A stretch of DNA of 64,000 nt from contig NZ_CP033116.1 of NCBI RefSeq assembly GCF_009497895.1, positions 2,852,001 to 2,916,000 on the forward strand, read 5' to 3'. Source of the DNA: Halopseudomonas pelagia. GTDB lineage: Bacteria; Pseudomonadota; Gammaproteobacteria; Pseudomonadales; Pseudomonadaceae. The position numbers and the translations under genes were made by a program. Position 1 is the stretch's first letter, and every line of letters starts with the position of its first letter. Positions 36,730 to 44,688 of the stretch are shown here, piece after piece. The notes under the pieces were generated by a model. That model did no database searches, was not told where the DNA came from, and saw nothing but the letters and a program-made list of their open reading frames with translations.

Positions 36730-37650
36730 ATGGTTCGATTAAAGTTTTCGATAGAGCTGGGCTATACCATTCTGGATGATTCATGTGATTTCCTGTTCAA
36801 CATCCATCCTGCTCTGACGGAAAGCCAGCATGTGGTGAGTGAGACGGTAACCATCAGCCAACCGGTGGAACAGCACTTGTTTGTGCAAAAGGATGATGGC
36901 ACGCGGTGGCTGAAGATCCGCGGCAACAATGGGCCCTTGGTAGTTCGTTATGACGGTGTTGTCGAGATCTGCCATACCGTGGCTCAGCCTGCCGCCCTGG
37001 AAGAGACGCCGATGGCCGACCTGCCGATGGATCTGTTCTGCTATATCTACCCCAGCCGGTATTGTCAGTCAGACCGATTTCAGGCGTTGGCGAACCACGA
37101 GTTCGGTGAAATGCCCCCCGGGTATAACCGTGTTGTCGCTATCCGGGACTGGGTCAACAAGAGGACCAAATTCACCTCGGGCAGCTCCGGTGCCAGCACC
37201 TCGGCGCTGGATACGCTCACCGATCATGTCGGGGTATGCCGCGACTTTGCCCATTTGATGATTGCCACATGCCGGGCGCTGAATATGCCTGCGCGCTTTG
37301 TTTCGGGCATTGATTACGGCGCGGACCCTGCGATGGGACCATCGGATTTCCATGCCTACGTTGAGGTATTTTTAAGTGGCCGCTGGTATCTGTTCGACCC
37401 TAGCGGTGTATCGCCAACAATGGGGCTACTACGCCTCGGTACCGGCAGGGACGCGGCAGATGTGTCCTTCGCCAATATATTTGGTGCTGCCACTTCAGCG
37501 ATACCGGTGATTACCATTGAGGCTATCGAAGACCCGCAGCACGGGCTTGTGCTGCCGGTGCATCAGGCCAACGCGTTATCAACCGCGGGCGCGCCTGAAA
37601 CACTTTTTGCTGCCGCTGATGAGGCGGTAGATGCACCCGCCCAACGTTAA
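36730..37650 (+). CDS. Transglutaminase-like domain protein
   Basis: A 306-residue protein with a beta-rich N-terminal domain and a transglutaminase core: nucleophile Cys in HVGVCRDFAHLMIATCRALN (about 175-194), catalytic His in SDFHAYVEVFL and Asp in WYLFDPSG. There is no signal peptide. Bacterial proteins of this architecture act as cysteine peptidases or amidases and are often paired with circularly permuted ATP-grasp genes, but none is adjacent. ATG 36730 is used (MVRLKFSIELGYTI). Precise role unknown. Confidence 0.85.
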   Translation: MVRLKFSIELGYTILDDSCDFLFNIHPALTESQHVVSETVTISQPVEQHLFVQKDDGTRWLKIRGNNGPLVVRYDGVVEICHTVAQPAALEETPMADLPMDLFCYIYPSRYCQSDRFQALANHEFGEMPPGYNRVVAIRDWVNKRTKFTSGSSGASTSALDTLTDHVGVCRDFAHLMIATCRALNMPARFVSGIDYGADPAMGPSDFHAYVEVFLSGRWYLFDPSGVSPTMGLLRLGTGRDAADVSFANIFGAATSAIPVITIEAIEDPQHGLVLPVHQANALSTAGAPETLFAAADEAVDAPAQR

Positions 37651-37670
37651 AAAAGGCATTTGATCTCAGC

Positions 37671-38429
37671 TCAGGAGAGAAACGTCACCAGAGCCGACTT
37701 GAACTGCAAACTCATCAGCGCCGTGCTGTGGTTGCCTGGCGTAATGCATAGCTGTGCATCAGGTAGTGCGGCCTGAAGTTTCTCGGGGTGAATCGCCAGC
37801 GGGTCGTTGCGACCGGCGATTACCAATGTCGGGTTAGTGATGCGCTCAAACGGAATTTTCCTGGAATGAAAAGCTAACGCCTGGGCAGCCATTGCGTTGC
37901 GATCCGCGCGCATGAAGTCGGCGAATAATCGAAAGCCAAGTAATGCCGGATGCTTTATTGACCGTCGGTTAGGCGTTAGCAAGGCTGCAGCGAGTTTCTT
38001 CTTTACCTGGCTGTTGTGTGAGCGCCCGAGACTAAGCGTATGGGCGCCGATGCCGCCAATAACCAATTTGCGAATGCGCTGGTCCTGCGCGGCAACGAGC
38101 AAAGCCACTGTCGCGCCCATGGAATAGCCGACCAGATCCACTTCTTCCAGCCGGAGCTCGTCTATCAGGCAGGAGACATCCCGCGCCATGCGGCTTTCGC
38201 CATAGGCTTCAGCATCCTGCGGTTTGTCGGAACGCCCGTGGCCGCGCGCATCCAGAGCAATTACCCGGTGGCCCGTCATGGTCAATCTGAAGACGATACC
38301 CGGCAGGACCCAATTCACCCGGGCATTGGCGATATAACCATGCTGCAGGATAACGGGCACGCCTTTAGCTCTGCTATTCCACTGTCGATAGCATATTTCG
38401 ACGCCGTCGAATGATGTGAAGCTCTTCAT
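37671..38429 (-). CDS. Alpha/beta hydrolase
   Basis: A 252-residue soluble alpha/beta hydrolase: oxyanion segment LQHGYIANARVNW, nucleophile elbow VGYSMGATVALLVA (serine about residue 95), acid in VIAGRNDPLA and catalytic histidine in TPGNHSTAL. No signal peptide. Start ATG 38429 has AGGAGA 5 bases before it. The fold is certain, the substrate is not; similar proteins include haloperoxidase-like and lactone hydrolases. Confidence 0.88.
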   Translation of the reverse strand: MKSFTSFDGVEICYRQWNSRAKGVPVILQHGYIANARVNWVLPGIVFRLTMTGHRVIALDARGHGRSDKPQDAEAYGESRMARDVSCLIDELRLEEVDLVGYSMGATVALLVAAQDQRIRKLVIGGIGAHTLSLGRSHNSQVKKKLAAALLTPNRRSIKHPALLGFRLFADFMRADRNAMAAQALAFHSRKIPFERITNPTLVIAGRNDPLAIHPEKLQAALPDAQLCITPGNHSTALMSLQFKSALVTFLS

Positions 38430-38540
38430 ATTTCTCTCCTGCAAAGGTAGAACGACTGGCGTACAACGATAGGTCCTGTTGGTGAGAAAAGCGCATGAGA
38501 CAAAGGTTCATTATGTATCAATCAGAACCCGTGCCGCATA

Positions 38541-38570
38541 AAAAAGGCCGCTCTTCGTGGCGGCCTTCTA
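38541..38570 (-). terminator. Terminator of the lipase-like gene
   Basis: On the minus strand AAGGCCGC (38567-38560) pairs with GCGGCCTT (38551-38544) and runs into TTTTTTATG, 20 bases after the stop of the lipoprotein lipase gene. Confidence 0.85.
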
Positions 38571-38589
38571 TTGCACGATAATTTGATGG

Positions 38590-40515
38590 TCAGTCCACAT
38601 AGTCCTTGAAATGAACCGAAATCGTGCGGATCTGGTCAGACGGCCAGTTGGGTACATTGACTATCTGCGTGGTGTCACTGCCCTCTTCCCCGCGCGGAGT
38701 GAGCTCAAGGCTGATGACTCCATTTGGCCCGCCCGCAGCCGGCAGATACATATCCAGCCCGGAGATAAACGGGATCCGGCTGAGCACCGGGTCTGGCGCG
38801 CCCAAATTGCTTACGCCGTCCGCACCCCGATCATGCAGGAACAGCGAGCTGAGACGCTTGAGCAGCGGCGCTGTCTGCTCGGTAATGACGTTAGTACCCT
38901 TCACTTTCAGGATATCGCTACCCTCTTCCAGATAACCCCAGAACTCCTTGTCACGGCTGATACCGATGTTGCTGTGATTTGCGCTGCGCGTCAGCAATGC
39001 GCCCACGCCGCTACCGGGCAATGAAGTGTTCAAGCGCACATTGTAGCTATCAGTGGTGAACGGCTCGCGGTAGAAGTAATGGTCGTTACCGGCACCTTCA
39101 CGAACCAGCGCAAATTCATAACTGCCACCCTTGTTCAGGCGCGCAGGACCCCATTGGCCAGATCTGTCCAGGACCCTTTGGTAGCTCGGGGTATCACTCA
39201 GACGCGCGCCGGTGTCCGGACTGATTTCACTGATCCGTAGCTCGGCACCTTCTGCCCCAATATTGCGCGGGAAGATACTCGCTCGCCCGGCAACCCAAAC
39301 ATCTGCGCCCTCCGCCTGGGGCACTTGAACGACGGCGGGAGGTTGCGCATTGAAGAATGCATACATGCGCTCAAAGGAACTGGCCGAGGTAGCGACTTCG
39401 ATATGCCCGACCGGAGCTTCCACCGGCGGATAAACGTTCTCGGCACCCACCACTTCCCGATCAATGTACTGCCCCCAGAGCGCTAAAGTGCGCACACCAC
39501 CTGGCGGGCTGGCCGCGGGCGTGCCATCGATGCTGATGTAGTTGGCGACCTTGGCGGCTCGTTGCGGATCACTCAGATAGGTAAGACTAACGCGGGTACC
39601 GTTGGAGTGCCCCATCAGGTCGACCTTGTCCGCGCCGGAGATAGCTAAAAGCTGATCAATGATGGCGTCGATACCGGCATTGCGCGCGTCGGTCAGTGCC
39701 AGATACTCATCGCTGTCGATGGCGGAAGTGTCGTACTCAAAGGTCGCCAGATAGTCTCGCGGGTAGCCGTTGGCAATAAACCGCTGAGCCTGTGACTCGA
39801 ACTGGGAAGCGGATCCTGCACCGCCGTGAATAAACACCACTGGCCGCACATCGTAGTCGATGTCCCGGCCATCCAGAGCATCGAGCGAGTCCTGCAGGTG
39901 TTGCCAGGCTTGCAATGTACTGCGGGCGACGCGCGATTTGCCATCGGCGTTCTCAGCGAAAACCGCTGTTTCATTCAACGCCGCCAGCAGCGACGCCAGG
40001 GCCGAATCAAACGCGGCGGTGTCCGTAAAATCAATGCTGGTACCGGGATTGTCGGCGAGGTACTGGTTGGTCTGTTCAACGATCGCATCAGTCAGCTCAA
40101 TACCATTGTTCAAGTTGCCATCGGCGTCGAGCGTCTGTAGCAGACGGGAAATATTCAGCACAGCAGGGTCGCTGGAATCGGTCGCATCCGTCACCAGACT
40201 GGTCGGCGTCATGATGCTCTCACCCATCCCCTCGCCCAGTTTCAGCTCACCCAGGTGAAAACTGACTATCTCGCCTTCGCGGTACTGAAAGCGCCCGGTT
40301 TCATTGGTCTCGCCCTCCTGGCTGGGGGTTTCGTAGCGCAGCCCAGCCACGGGGCTGTCGACGAAAGAGCCCTGCTGGACATCGGAGGATTCATCGGAGC
40401 TAGAGCTGGAGCCGGATCCGGAAAAACATCCGGCACTCATCGCCGCGACCAGACCCAGCAAAGGTAGTCCAGCCAGACGCCAGGCGCTGCTGGTACGTGG
40501 GAGGTTTTTGTTCAT
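38590..40515 (-). CDS. Lipase/esterase-like lipoprotein
   Basis: A 641-residue lipoprotein: signal peptide with lipobox SAGC (Cys about residue 30), a Ser-rich linker, an N-terminal domain (FVDSPVAGLRYETPSQEG and FQYREGEIVSFHLG) seen in several pseudomonad surface proteins, then an alpha/beta hydrolase core with HGGAG oxyanion motif and nucleophile S304 in LMGHSNGTRVSL. The last 250 residues look beta-rich and contain the catalytic histidine candidates. I infer an outer-membrane or surface lipase or polyester-type hydrolase. It is divergent from the acyl-CoA synthetase gene, so it may feed acids into that pathway. ATG 40515 is chosen by GAGG spacing. Confidence 0.82.
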   Translation of the reverse strand: MNKNLPRTSSAWRLAGLPLLGLVAAMSAGCFSGSGSSSSSDESSDVQQGSFVDSPVAGLRYETPSQEGETNETGRFQYREGEIVSFHLGELKLGEGMGESIMTPTSLVTDATDSSDPAVLNISRLLQTLDADGNLNNGIELTDAIVEQTNQYLADNPGTSIDFTDTAAFDSALASLLAALNETAVFAENADGKSRVARSTLQAWQHLQDSLDALDGRDIDYDVRPVVFIHGGAGSASQFESQAQRFIANGYPRDYLATFEYDTSAIDSDEYLALTDARNAGIDAIIDQLLAISGADKVDLMGHSNGTRVSLTYLSDPQRAAKVANYISIDGTPAASPPGGVRTLALWGQYIDREVVGAENVYPPVEAPVGHIEVATSASSFERMYAFFNAQPPAVVQVPQAEGADVWVAGRASIFPRNIGAEGAELRISEISPDTGARLSDTPSYQRVLDRSGQWGPARLNKGGSYEFALVREGAGNDHYFYREPFTTDSYNVRLNTSLPGSGVGALLTRSANHSNIGISRDKEFWGYLEEGSDILKVKGTNVITEQTAPLLKRLSSLFLHDRGADGVSNLGAPDPVLSRIPFISGLDMYLPAAGGPNGVISLELTPRGEEGSDTTQIVNVPNWPSDQIRTISVHFKDYVD

Positions 40516-40622
40516 CATATGCCTCATTATTGGATTTATTCTAAGGGGCAAACCCTTATTTCGGCTTGCACTGGAGACATAGTACGAAAGTGACCATTCA
40601 ATGAAATAGCACGATGCTAAAC

Positions 40623-40642
40623 ATGAATGATCGTTCGTTCAT
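40623..40642. promoter_or_regulatory. Imperfect 20-bp palindrome, TetR-operator-like
   Basis: ATGAATGATCGTTCGTTCAT matches its reverse complement at 14 of 20 positions and resembles the ATGAACGAACGTTCAT-like sites of TetR regulators. It lies about 110 bp upstream of the lipase start. No TetR gene is adjacent, so this is a weak call. Confidence 0.35.
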
Positions 40643-40742
40643 TTTTGTGATGACAACCGTTGCATATTGCTCGGCTTCATCTGACTTGGCTGGCCATCAG
40701 TAACATCCCATTCCAACGCCCTCACCCAATCCGCGGCTCTGC

Positions 40743-40759
40743 TATGCCGAAACGGCATA
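40743..40759. promoter_or_regulatory. LysR-type box upstream of the acyl-CoA synthetase
   Basis: TATGCCG-AAA-CGGCATA is a perfect palindrome containing the T-N11-A pattern of LysR binding sites. It lies 29 bp before the shared promoter block TTGTAGTATTGGCTGG (40772-40787). Related boxes occur at 49437-49453 with identical spacing and at 44558-44574 beside the lysR gene. Confidence 0.7.
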
Positions 40760-40865
40760 AGAACTATCGATTTGTAGTATTGGCTGGTCTTTCGACCTCA
40801 CTTGTACGATACCGCCAAACAACAACCGATGGAGTGAATCCCCGTGAATCTGGGAAAAATACTAA
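40743..40865 (+). repeat. Promoter-leader segment, copy A of a duplicated regulatory block
   Basis: Box, promoter block, CAAACAACAACC (40816-40827) and the first codons of the acyl-CoA synthetase (GTGAATCTGGGAAAAATACT) are repeated with the same order and almost the same spacing at 49437-49560. In both copies TTGGC and TA(C/G)GAT hexamer-like elements are 19 bp apart and may be the -35 and -10. Confidence 0.72.
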
Positions 40866-42394
40866 GCCGGAGCGCTCGATACTGGCCGGAATACAAGGCG
40901 GTGATCGATTCCCGTCAACGCCTCACCTATGCCGAACTGGAATACCGGACCAACTGCCTGGCGTCTGGGCTGCTCAATCTGGGTCTGCACAGCGGGGCCC
41001 ACATTGCGATCCTTGCACCCAATCGGGTCGAATTGGTGGAAGCCGAAGTCGCGTTTTACAAGGCCGCCATGGTCAAGGTGCCCATCAATGCCAGGCTGGC
41101 AGTTGAGGAGATCGTGCGTGTTCTTGAGGACTCTCGAAGCGAGGCCGTCATTACCATTCCGGCTTTCGCCAGAGCGCTACAACAGCAGCGTGACTGTCTG
41201 CCGTTGCTCAAATGGATTATCTGTCTGGACGAGGACGTCGGCGACGTCGGTTACCAGCGCATCCTGGACATGGGCAGTCCTGAGCCTGTTCACACGGACC
41301 CTGCTGACGACCAGCTGGCGGTACTGCACTACACCTCCGGCAGTTCAGGCGTATTAAAAGCGGCGATGCTCAGTTTCGGTAATCGCAAGGCATTGATTCG
41401 CAAAAGCGGTAACAGCCCTACCCGCCGGGCGCAGCCAGGTGACGTCATGGCCCATGTTGGCCCTGTCACGCATGCCAGCGGCATGCAGATCATGCCGCTG
41501 CTGTCGGTAGGCGCCTGCAATCTGCTGATTGAACAGTACGATGACCGCCGTTTGCTGGAGACTATTCAGAGCGAACGGGTTAATCGACTCTTCCTGGTGC
41601 CGGCAATGATAAACCGGCTGGTGAATTATCCCCGTGTAGAACAATTCGACCTCAGCAGCCTGAATCTGGTGCTGTACGGTGCGGCGCCCATGGCGCCAAC
41701 TCTGGTGAAACGTGCGATGGACGTTTTCGGCCCGATTCTCGCCCAGGGTTACGGTGCTGGCGAAACCTGTTCGCTGGTCAGCGTACTGACCGAGAGCGAC
41801 CATATCAGAAGCCTCAAAGGCGATGAAAAGCGCCTCGCCTCATGCGGACGCTGTTATTTCGACACCGATTTACGCGTGGTTAACGAGCAGTTTGAGGACG
41901 TACAGCCAGGCGAAATTGGCGAGATCGTTGCCAAGGGCGACGACATCATGCAGGGCTATTGGCAGGCACCGGAACTGACGGCCGAGGTGATGAAGGACGG
42001 TTATTACCTAACTGGTGACCTGGCGACGGTTGATGAGCTTGGCTACATCTTCATCGTTGATCGGAAAAAGGAAATGATCATCTCAGGTGGCTTTAACGTA
42101 TACCCAACCGAGGTTGAACAGGTGCTCTACAGACTGCCGCAGATTTTTGAAGCGGCCGTGGTGGGTGTGCCTGACGAGCAATGGGGTGAGGCGATCAAGG
42201 CGGTTGTAGTGCTCAAGCCTGAGCAGCAGATCAGTGCCGAGGAGATTATCCAGTACTGCGCTGAACACCTGGCCGGATTCAAGAAACCGCGAAGCGTGGA
42301 CTTTGTCAGCGAACTACCCAAAAACCCCAACGGCAAGGTGGTGCGCCGTCTGGTGCGTGACTCCTATTGGCAAAAAGCCGAGCGCCAAATCTGA
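40844..42394 (+). CDS. AMP-dependent acyl-CoA synthetase/ligase
   Basis: A 516-residue adenylate-forming ligase that activates a carboxylic acid to its CoA thioester. Motifs: ATP loop LHYTSGSSGVLKAAM (about 164-178), adenine motif GYGAGETCS, hinge YYLTGDLATVDELGYIFIVD, the A8 motif DRKKEMIISGGFNVYPTEVE, and the catalytic lysine in PKNPNGKVVRR. Starts at GTG 40844 (MNLGKILSRSARYWPEYKAV). It is the first gene of a unit with an acyl-CoA dehydrogenase 15 bp downstream. The acid is unknown; the context suggests the product of ester cleavage by neighbouring hydrolases. Confidence 0.92.
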   Translation: MNLGKILSRSARYWPEYKAVIDSRQRLTYAELEYRTNCLASGLLNLGLHSGAHIAILAPNRVELVEAEVAFYKAAMVKVPINARLAVEEIVRVLEDSRSEAVITIPAFARALQQQRDCLPLLKWIICLDEDVGDVGYQRILDMGSPEPVHTDPADDQLAVLHYTSGSSGVLKAAMLSFGNRKALIRKSGNSPTRRAQPGDVMAHVGPVTHASGMQIMPLLSVGACNLLIEQYDDRRLLETIQSERVNRLFLVPAMINRLVNYPRVEQFDLSSLNLVLYGAAPMAPTLVKRAMDVFGPILAQGYGAGETCSLVSVLTESDHIRSLKGDEKRLASCGRCYFDTDLRVVNEQFEDVQPGEIGEIVAKGDDIMQGYWQAPELTAEVMKDGYYLTGDLATVDELGYIFIVDRKKEMIISGGFNVYPTEVEQVLYRLPQIFEAAVVGVPDEQWGEAIKAVVVLKPEQQISAEEIIQYCAEHLAGFKKPRSVDFVSELPKNPNGKVVRRLVRDSYWQKAERQI

Positions 42395-42409
42395 CTTCGG
42401 GAGTACTAC

Positions 42410-43570
42410 ATGATTCAACCCAGTGAAAAAGCCAACGCGTTGATCGCGCAGATCAATGCCTTTGTCGATGAAGAAATAAAGCCGTTGGAGCAGCGTGAGG
42501 GCCTGCGCTGGGGCGATGGCCCAAACAAAACTCTATTGCGAGAAGTCTGGAAACGCTCCTGCGAGCTCGGCTTTTATAACGTCATGCTGCCTGAAGAGCT
42601 GGGCGGCGCCGGCCTGAACGTGGTGGATCTATGTGCAATCAAGGAAGCCACGGTACTTAGCGGCACGATGCTGGCGCCGCACATTCTCGGCGAACTCAGC
42701 GGGCCACCACGCATTGGCCATCTGTTCAAGGTCGCCAGTGAATATCAAGTTGAAGAGTTTCTGCGGCCCATTTGCAGGGCAGACAGATCTGTCTGCTTTG
42801 CGCTCACGGAAGCCGACGCCGGCTCGGACGCCTCGGCGTTGAAAACCACCGCTGAGCTGCAGGGCGACCATTACCGACTTAATGGTAGCAAGCGCTACAT
42901 TTCTGGCGCTTCATACGCAGATACGGCCATTCTGCTCGCGCAGACCAAGCGCGACGGCGAGGCAGCGGGCATCTCCGCGTTCTACGTGGATCTGAATTCG
43001 CCAGGCGTCAGGGTAGATTCTGATTACGGAGTGATGTCTGGCAAGGGCAGCCACGGCGATATCTTCCTTGAGGACGTTAACGTACCCGTAGCTAACCTGA
43101 TTGGTAGCGAAGGCGCAGGATTCAAACTGGCCATGGGGCGGATTACGCTGAACAGGCTGCTGCACTGTCCCACCATGCTCGGTATGGCCGGACTGGCATT
43201 GGAACTGAGCATGCAGCACGCACGCTCACGCTCGCAGTTCGGCAAACCGATCGCGGCGTTCCAGGCGGTTAATCACATGATTGCCGATATGGCGACCGAA
43301 TTGGCCGCCGCCCGCAGTCTGGTCTATGCCACCGCAGCCCAGTACGACGCTGGCGGGGACATTCGCACCCAGGCATCAATGTGCAAGCTGTTCGTTTCAG
43401 AGACCAGTTTCCGCATTATCGATCGCGCGGTCCAGGTGCATGGCGGCGCTGGTTTGATTCAGGGCCATCCGGTTGAACTGTTGTTCCGCGCCAGCCGCAT
43501 GATGCGCATACTGACCGGTACCAGCGAGATCCAGCGTAATACCATTGCCAAGGGCATCCTCATGCCCTGA
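42410..43570 (+). CDS. Acyl-CoA dehydrogenase family protein, atypical catalytic position
   Basis: A 386-residue flavoprotein with the ACAD signatures LTEADAGSDASALKT (about 128-142) for FAD and QFGKPIAAFQAVNHMIADMA, plus the C-terminal QVHGGAGLIQGHPVELLFRA. In typical ACADs the catalytic glutamate lies in the YEGT motif; the corresponding segment here is RILTGTSEIQRN, with Thr in that position, and the alternative glutamate of isovaleryl-type enzymes is also not obvious (RITLNRLLHC). The sequence resembles the ACAD10/11 branch. It probably dehydrogenates the CoA ester made by the upstream ligase, but the base needs checking. Confidence 0.88.
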   Translation: MIQPSEKANALIAQINAFVDEEIKPLEQREGLRWGDGPNKTLLREVWKRSCELGFYNVMLPEELGGAGLNVVDLCAIKEATVLSGTMLAPHILGELSGPPRIGHLFKVASEYQVEEFLRPICRADRSVCFALTEADAGSDASALKTTAELQGDHYRLNGSKRYISGASYADTAILLAQTKRDGEAAGISAFYVDLNSPGVRVDSDYGVMSGKGSHGDIFLEDVNVPVANLIGSEGAGFKLAMGRITLNRLLHCPTMLGMAGLALELSMQHARSRSQFGKPIAAFQAVNHMIADMATELAAARSLVYATAAQYDAGGDIRTQASMCKLFVSETSFRIIDRAVQVHGGAGLIQGHPVELLFRASRMMRILTGTSEIQRNTIAKGILMP

Positions 43571-43604
43571 CGCGCCTGCCTGCTGTTCCGGCGCCTGCGA
43601 TAGC

Positions 43605-44540
43605 CTAGTCGTCTAGCGCCGGACTGGGGTGTACTGGTTCACCGTGCCACCGGCCCGATTGGGCCAACTCAATGAGAATATTGCGCACCAGGTCTCGCAT
43701 ACAGGAGGCTGCGAAGGTCAATGGTCGGTGCACTGAATAGGCAATGGAGACTGTTCGCCGGATGCTTGGCTCGACAATGCGCCGCGCCTGCGGATGAAAT
43801 TGCTCCTCCAGCGCCGGCCAACTGGTGATGGTCGCTGCCAGCCCGCTTCTTACCAGGCTACTTATGCCTTGGGCGGAATGCTGTTCATAGCGGATGTTCA
43901 GCGTTATCCCCTGCTCCATGGCCACCTGTTCGACACGCCGACGCAGATGCAGCAGGCGTGGTCCCATTACTAACGGAGTAGCGGCCGCCTCGGCAAAACT
44001 GATGGTGTCGCCCTGGGTGGCGGTTTCAACCCGGCCGTACCAGCACAGCTCCTCTATCAATACCGGCTCCGCACGCACGTGCTCCAGCTCCTCAGCATTC
44101 GGCACTACGCCAAAGTCCACCTTGCCAAGTTCTATAGCCTGCCCAGCCTCACTACTTAACCCATCACGAACCTGCAGATCGATACCCGGAAACTTCTCAC
44201 GTGCCTGCATGATGATTTGCGGCAACAGCAATGCCGAGGCCGCCACCGGCACCGCAATTGATACCTGGCCCTTTGGATCGCCCTTGGTGGACACCAGCTC
44301 GTCTTTAACCGAGTCGATCTTTTGCACTACCGAGCGAGCGACCTCGTAAAGGCGCCGACCTGCGTCCGTCAACACCACACCGTCGTGCTGCCGCTGCAGC
44401 AGACGCATCTCCAACTCCTCTTCAAGCATGCCGATCTGGCGGCTGAGTGCCGGCTGAGCGATGTAAGCATTGCGCGCAGCTGCAGAGAAACTGCCCGCCT
44501 CGGCGATAGCGATCAGGTAACGCAGTTGTTTCAGGGTCAT
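43605..44540 (-). CDS. LysR family transcriptional regulator
   Basis: A 311-residue LTTR: N-terminal winged helix LKQLRYLIAIAEAGSFSAAA and NAYIAQPALSRQIGMLEEEL (about 3-42), then a two-lobed inducer-binding domain (VSIAVPVAASALLLPQII, VDFGVVPNAEELEHVR). It sits between two units it may control: ligase-ACAD, which ends head-to-head with it, and the divergent DUF1302-DUF1329-hydrolase unit. LysR-type boxes with T-N11-A lie in its own divergent promoter and in front of both the ligase and the DUF202-Tct operon, so I infer that it is the common activator. Confidence 0.9.
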   Translation of the reverse strand: MTLKQLRYLIAIAEAGSFSAAARNAYIAQPALSRQIGMLEEELEMRLLQRQHDGVVLTDAGRRLYEVARSVVQKIDSVKDELVSTKGDPKGQVSIAVPVAASALLLPQIIMQAREKFPGIDLQVRDGLSSEAGQAIELGKVDFGVVPNAEELEHVRAEPVLIEELCWYGRVETATQGDTISFAEAAATPLVMGPRLLHLRRRVEQVAMEQGITLNIRYEQHSAQGISSLVRSGLAATITSWPALEEQFHPQARRIVEPSIRRTVSIAYSVHRPLTFAASCMRDLVRNILIELAQSGRWHGEPVHPSPALDD

Positions 44541-44557
44541 GACAGCTCCGTTACTGA

Positions 44558-44591
44558 CATATCAAAACGGCATGGAGTATATCGAAATACT
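44558..44591. promoter_or_regulatory. LysR-type boxes between lysR and DUF1302
   Basis: CATATCAAAACGGCATG (44558-44574) matches the perfect box at 40743-40759 at 12 of 17 positions, including T and A of T-N11-A. Directly next to it AGTATATCGAAATACT (44576-44591) is a second near-perfect dyad. Two adjacent sites upstream of lysR and the divergent gene fit the usual recognition plus activation site layout. Confidence 0.6.
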
Positions 44592-44688
44592 GTATTTGTG
44601 AGCCATTTTTCCTCCACTTAGTATGAGTACCATCACGAACAAGCATAAATACTCCATAAAACCTACTTATAATAAAAAGAGGTTCAAC

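Larger units (their letters stand above)
40516..40843. other. 328-bp divergent promoter region of the lipase and acyl-CoA synthetase genes
   Basis: No gene. It holds an imperfect palindrome (40623-40642), a perfect LysR-type box (40743-40759) and the promoter segment that is duplicated in front of the DUF202 genes (49437-49560). Confidence 0.7.

Noticed and set aside
44623..44688. ATG 44623 as the start of the DUF1302 gene
   Set aside because: It would add 22 charged residues before the signal peptide and lacks a ribosome site, while GTG 44689 has AAGAGG at ideal spacing.
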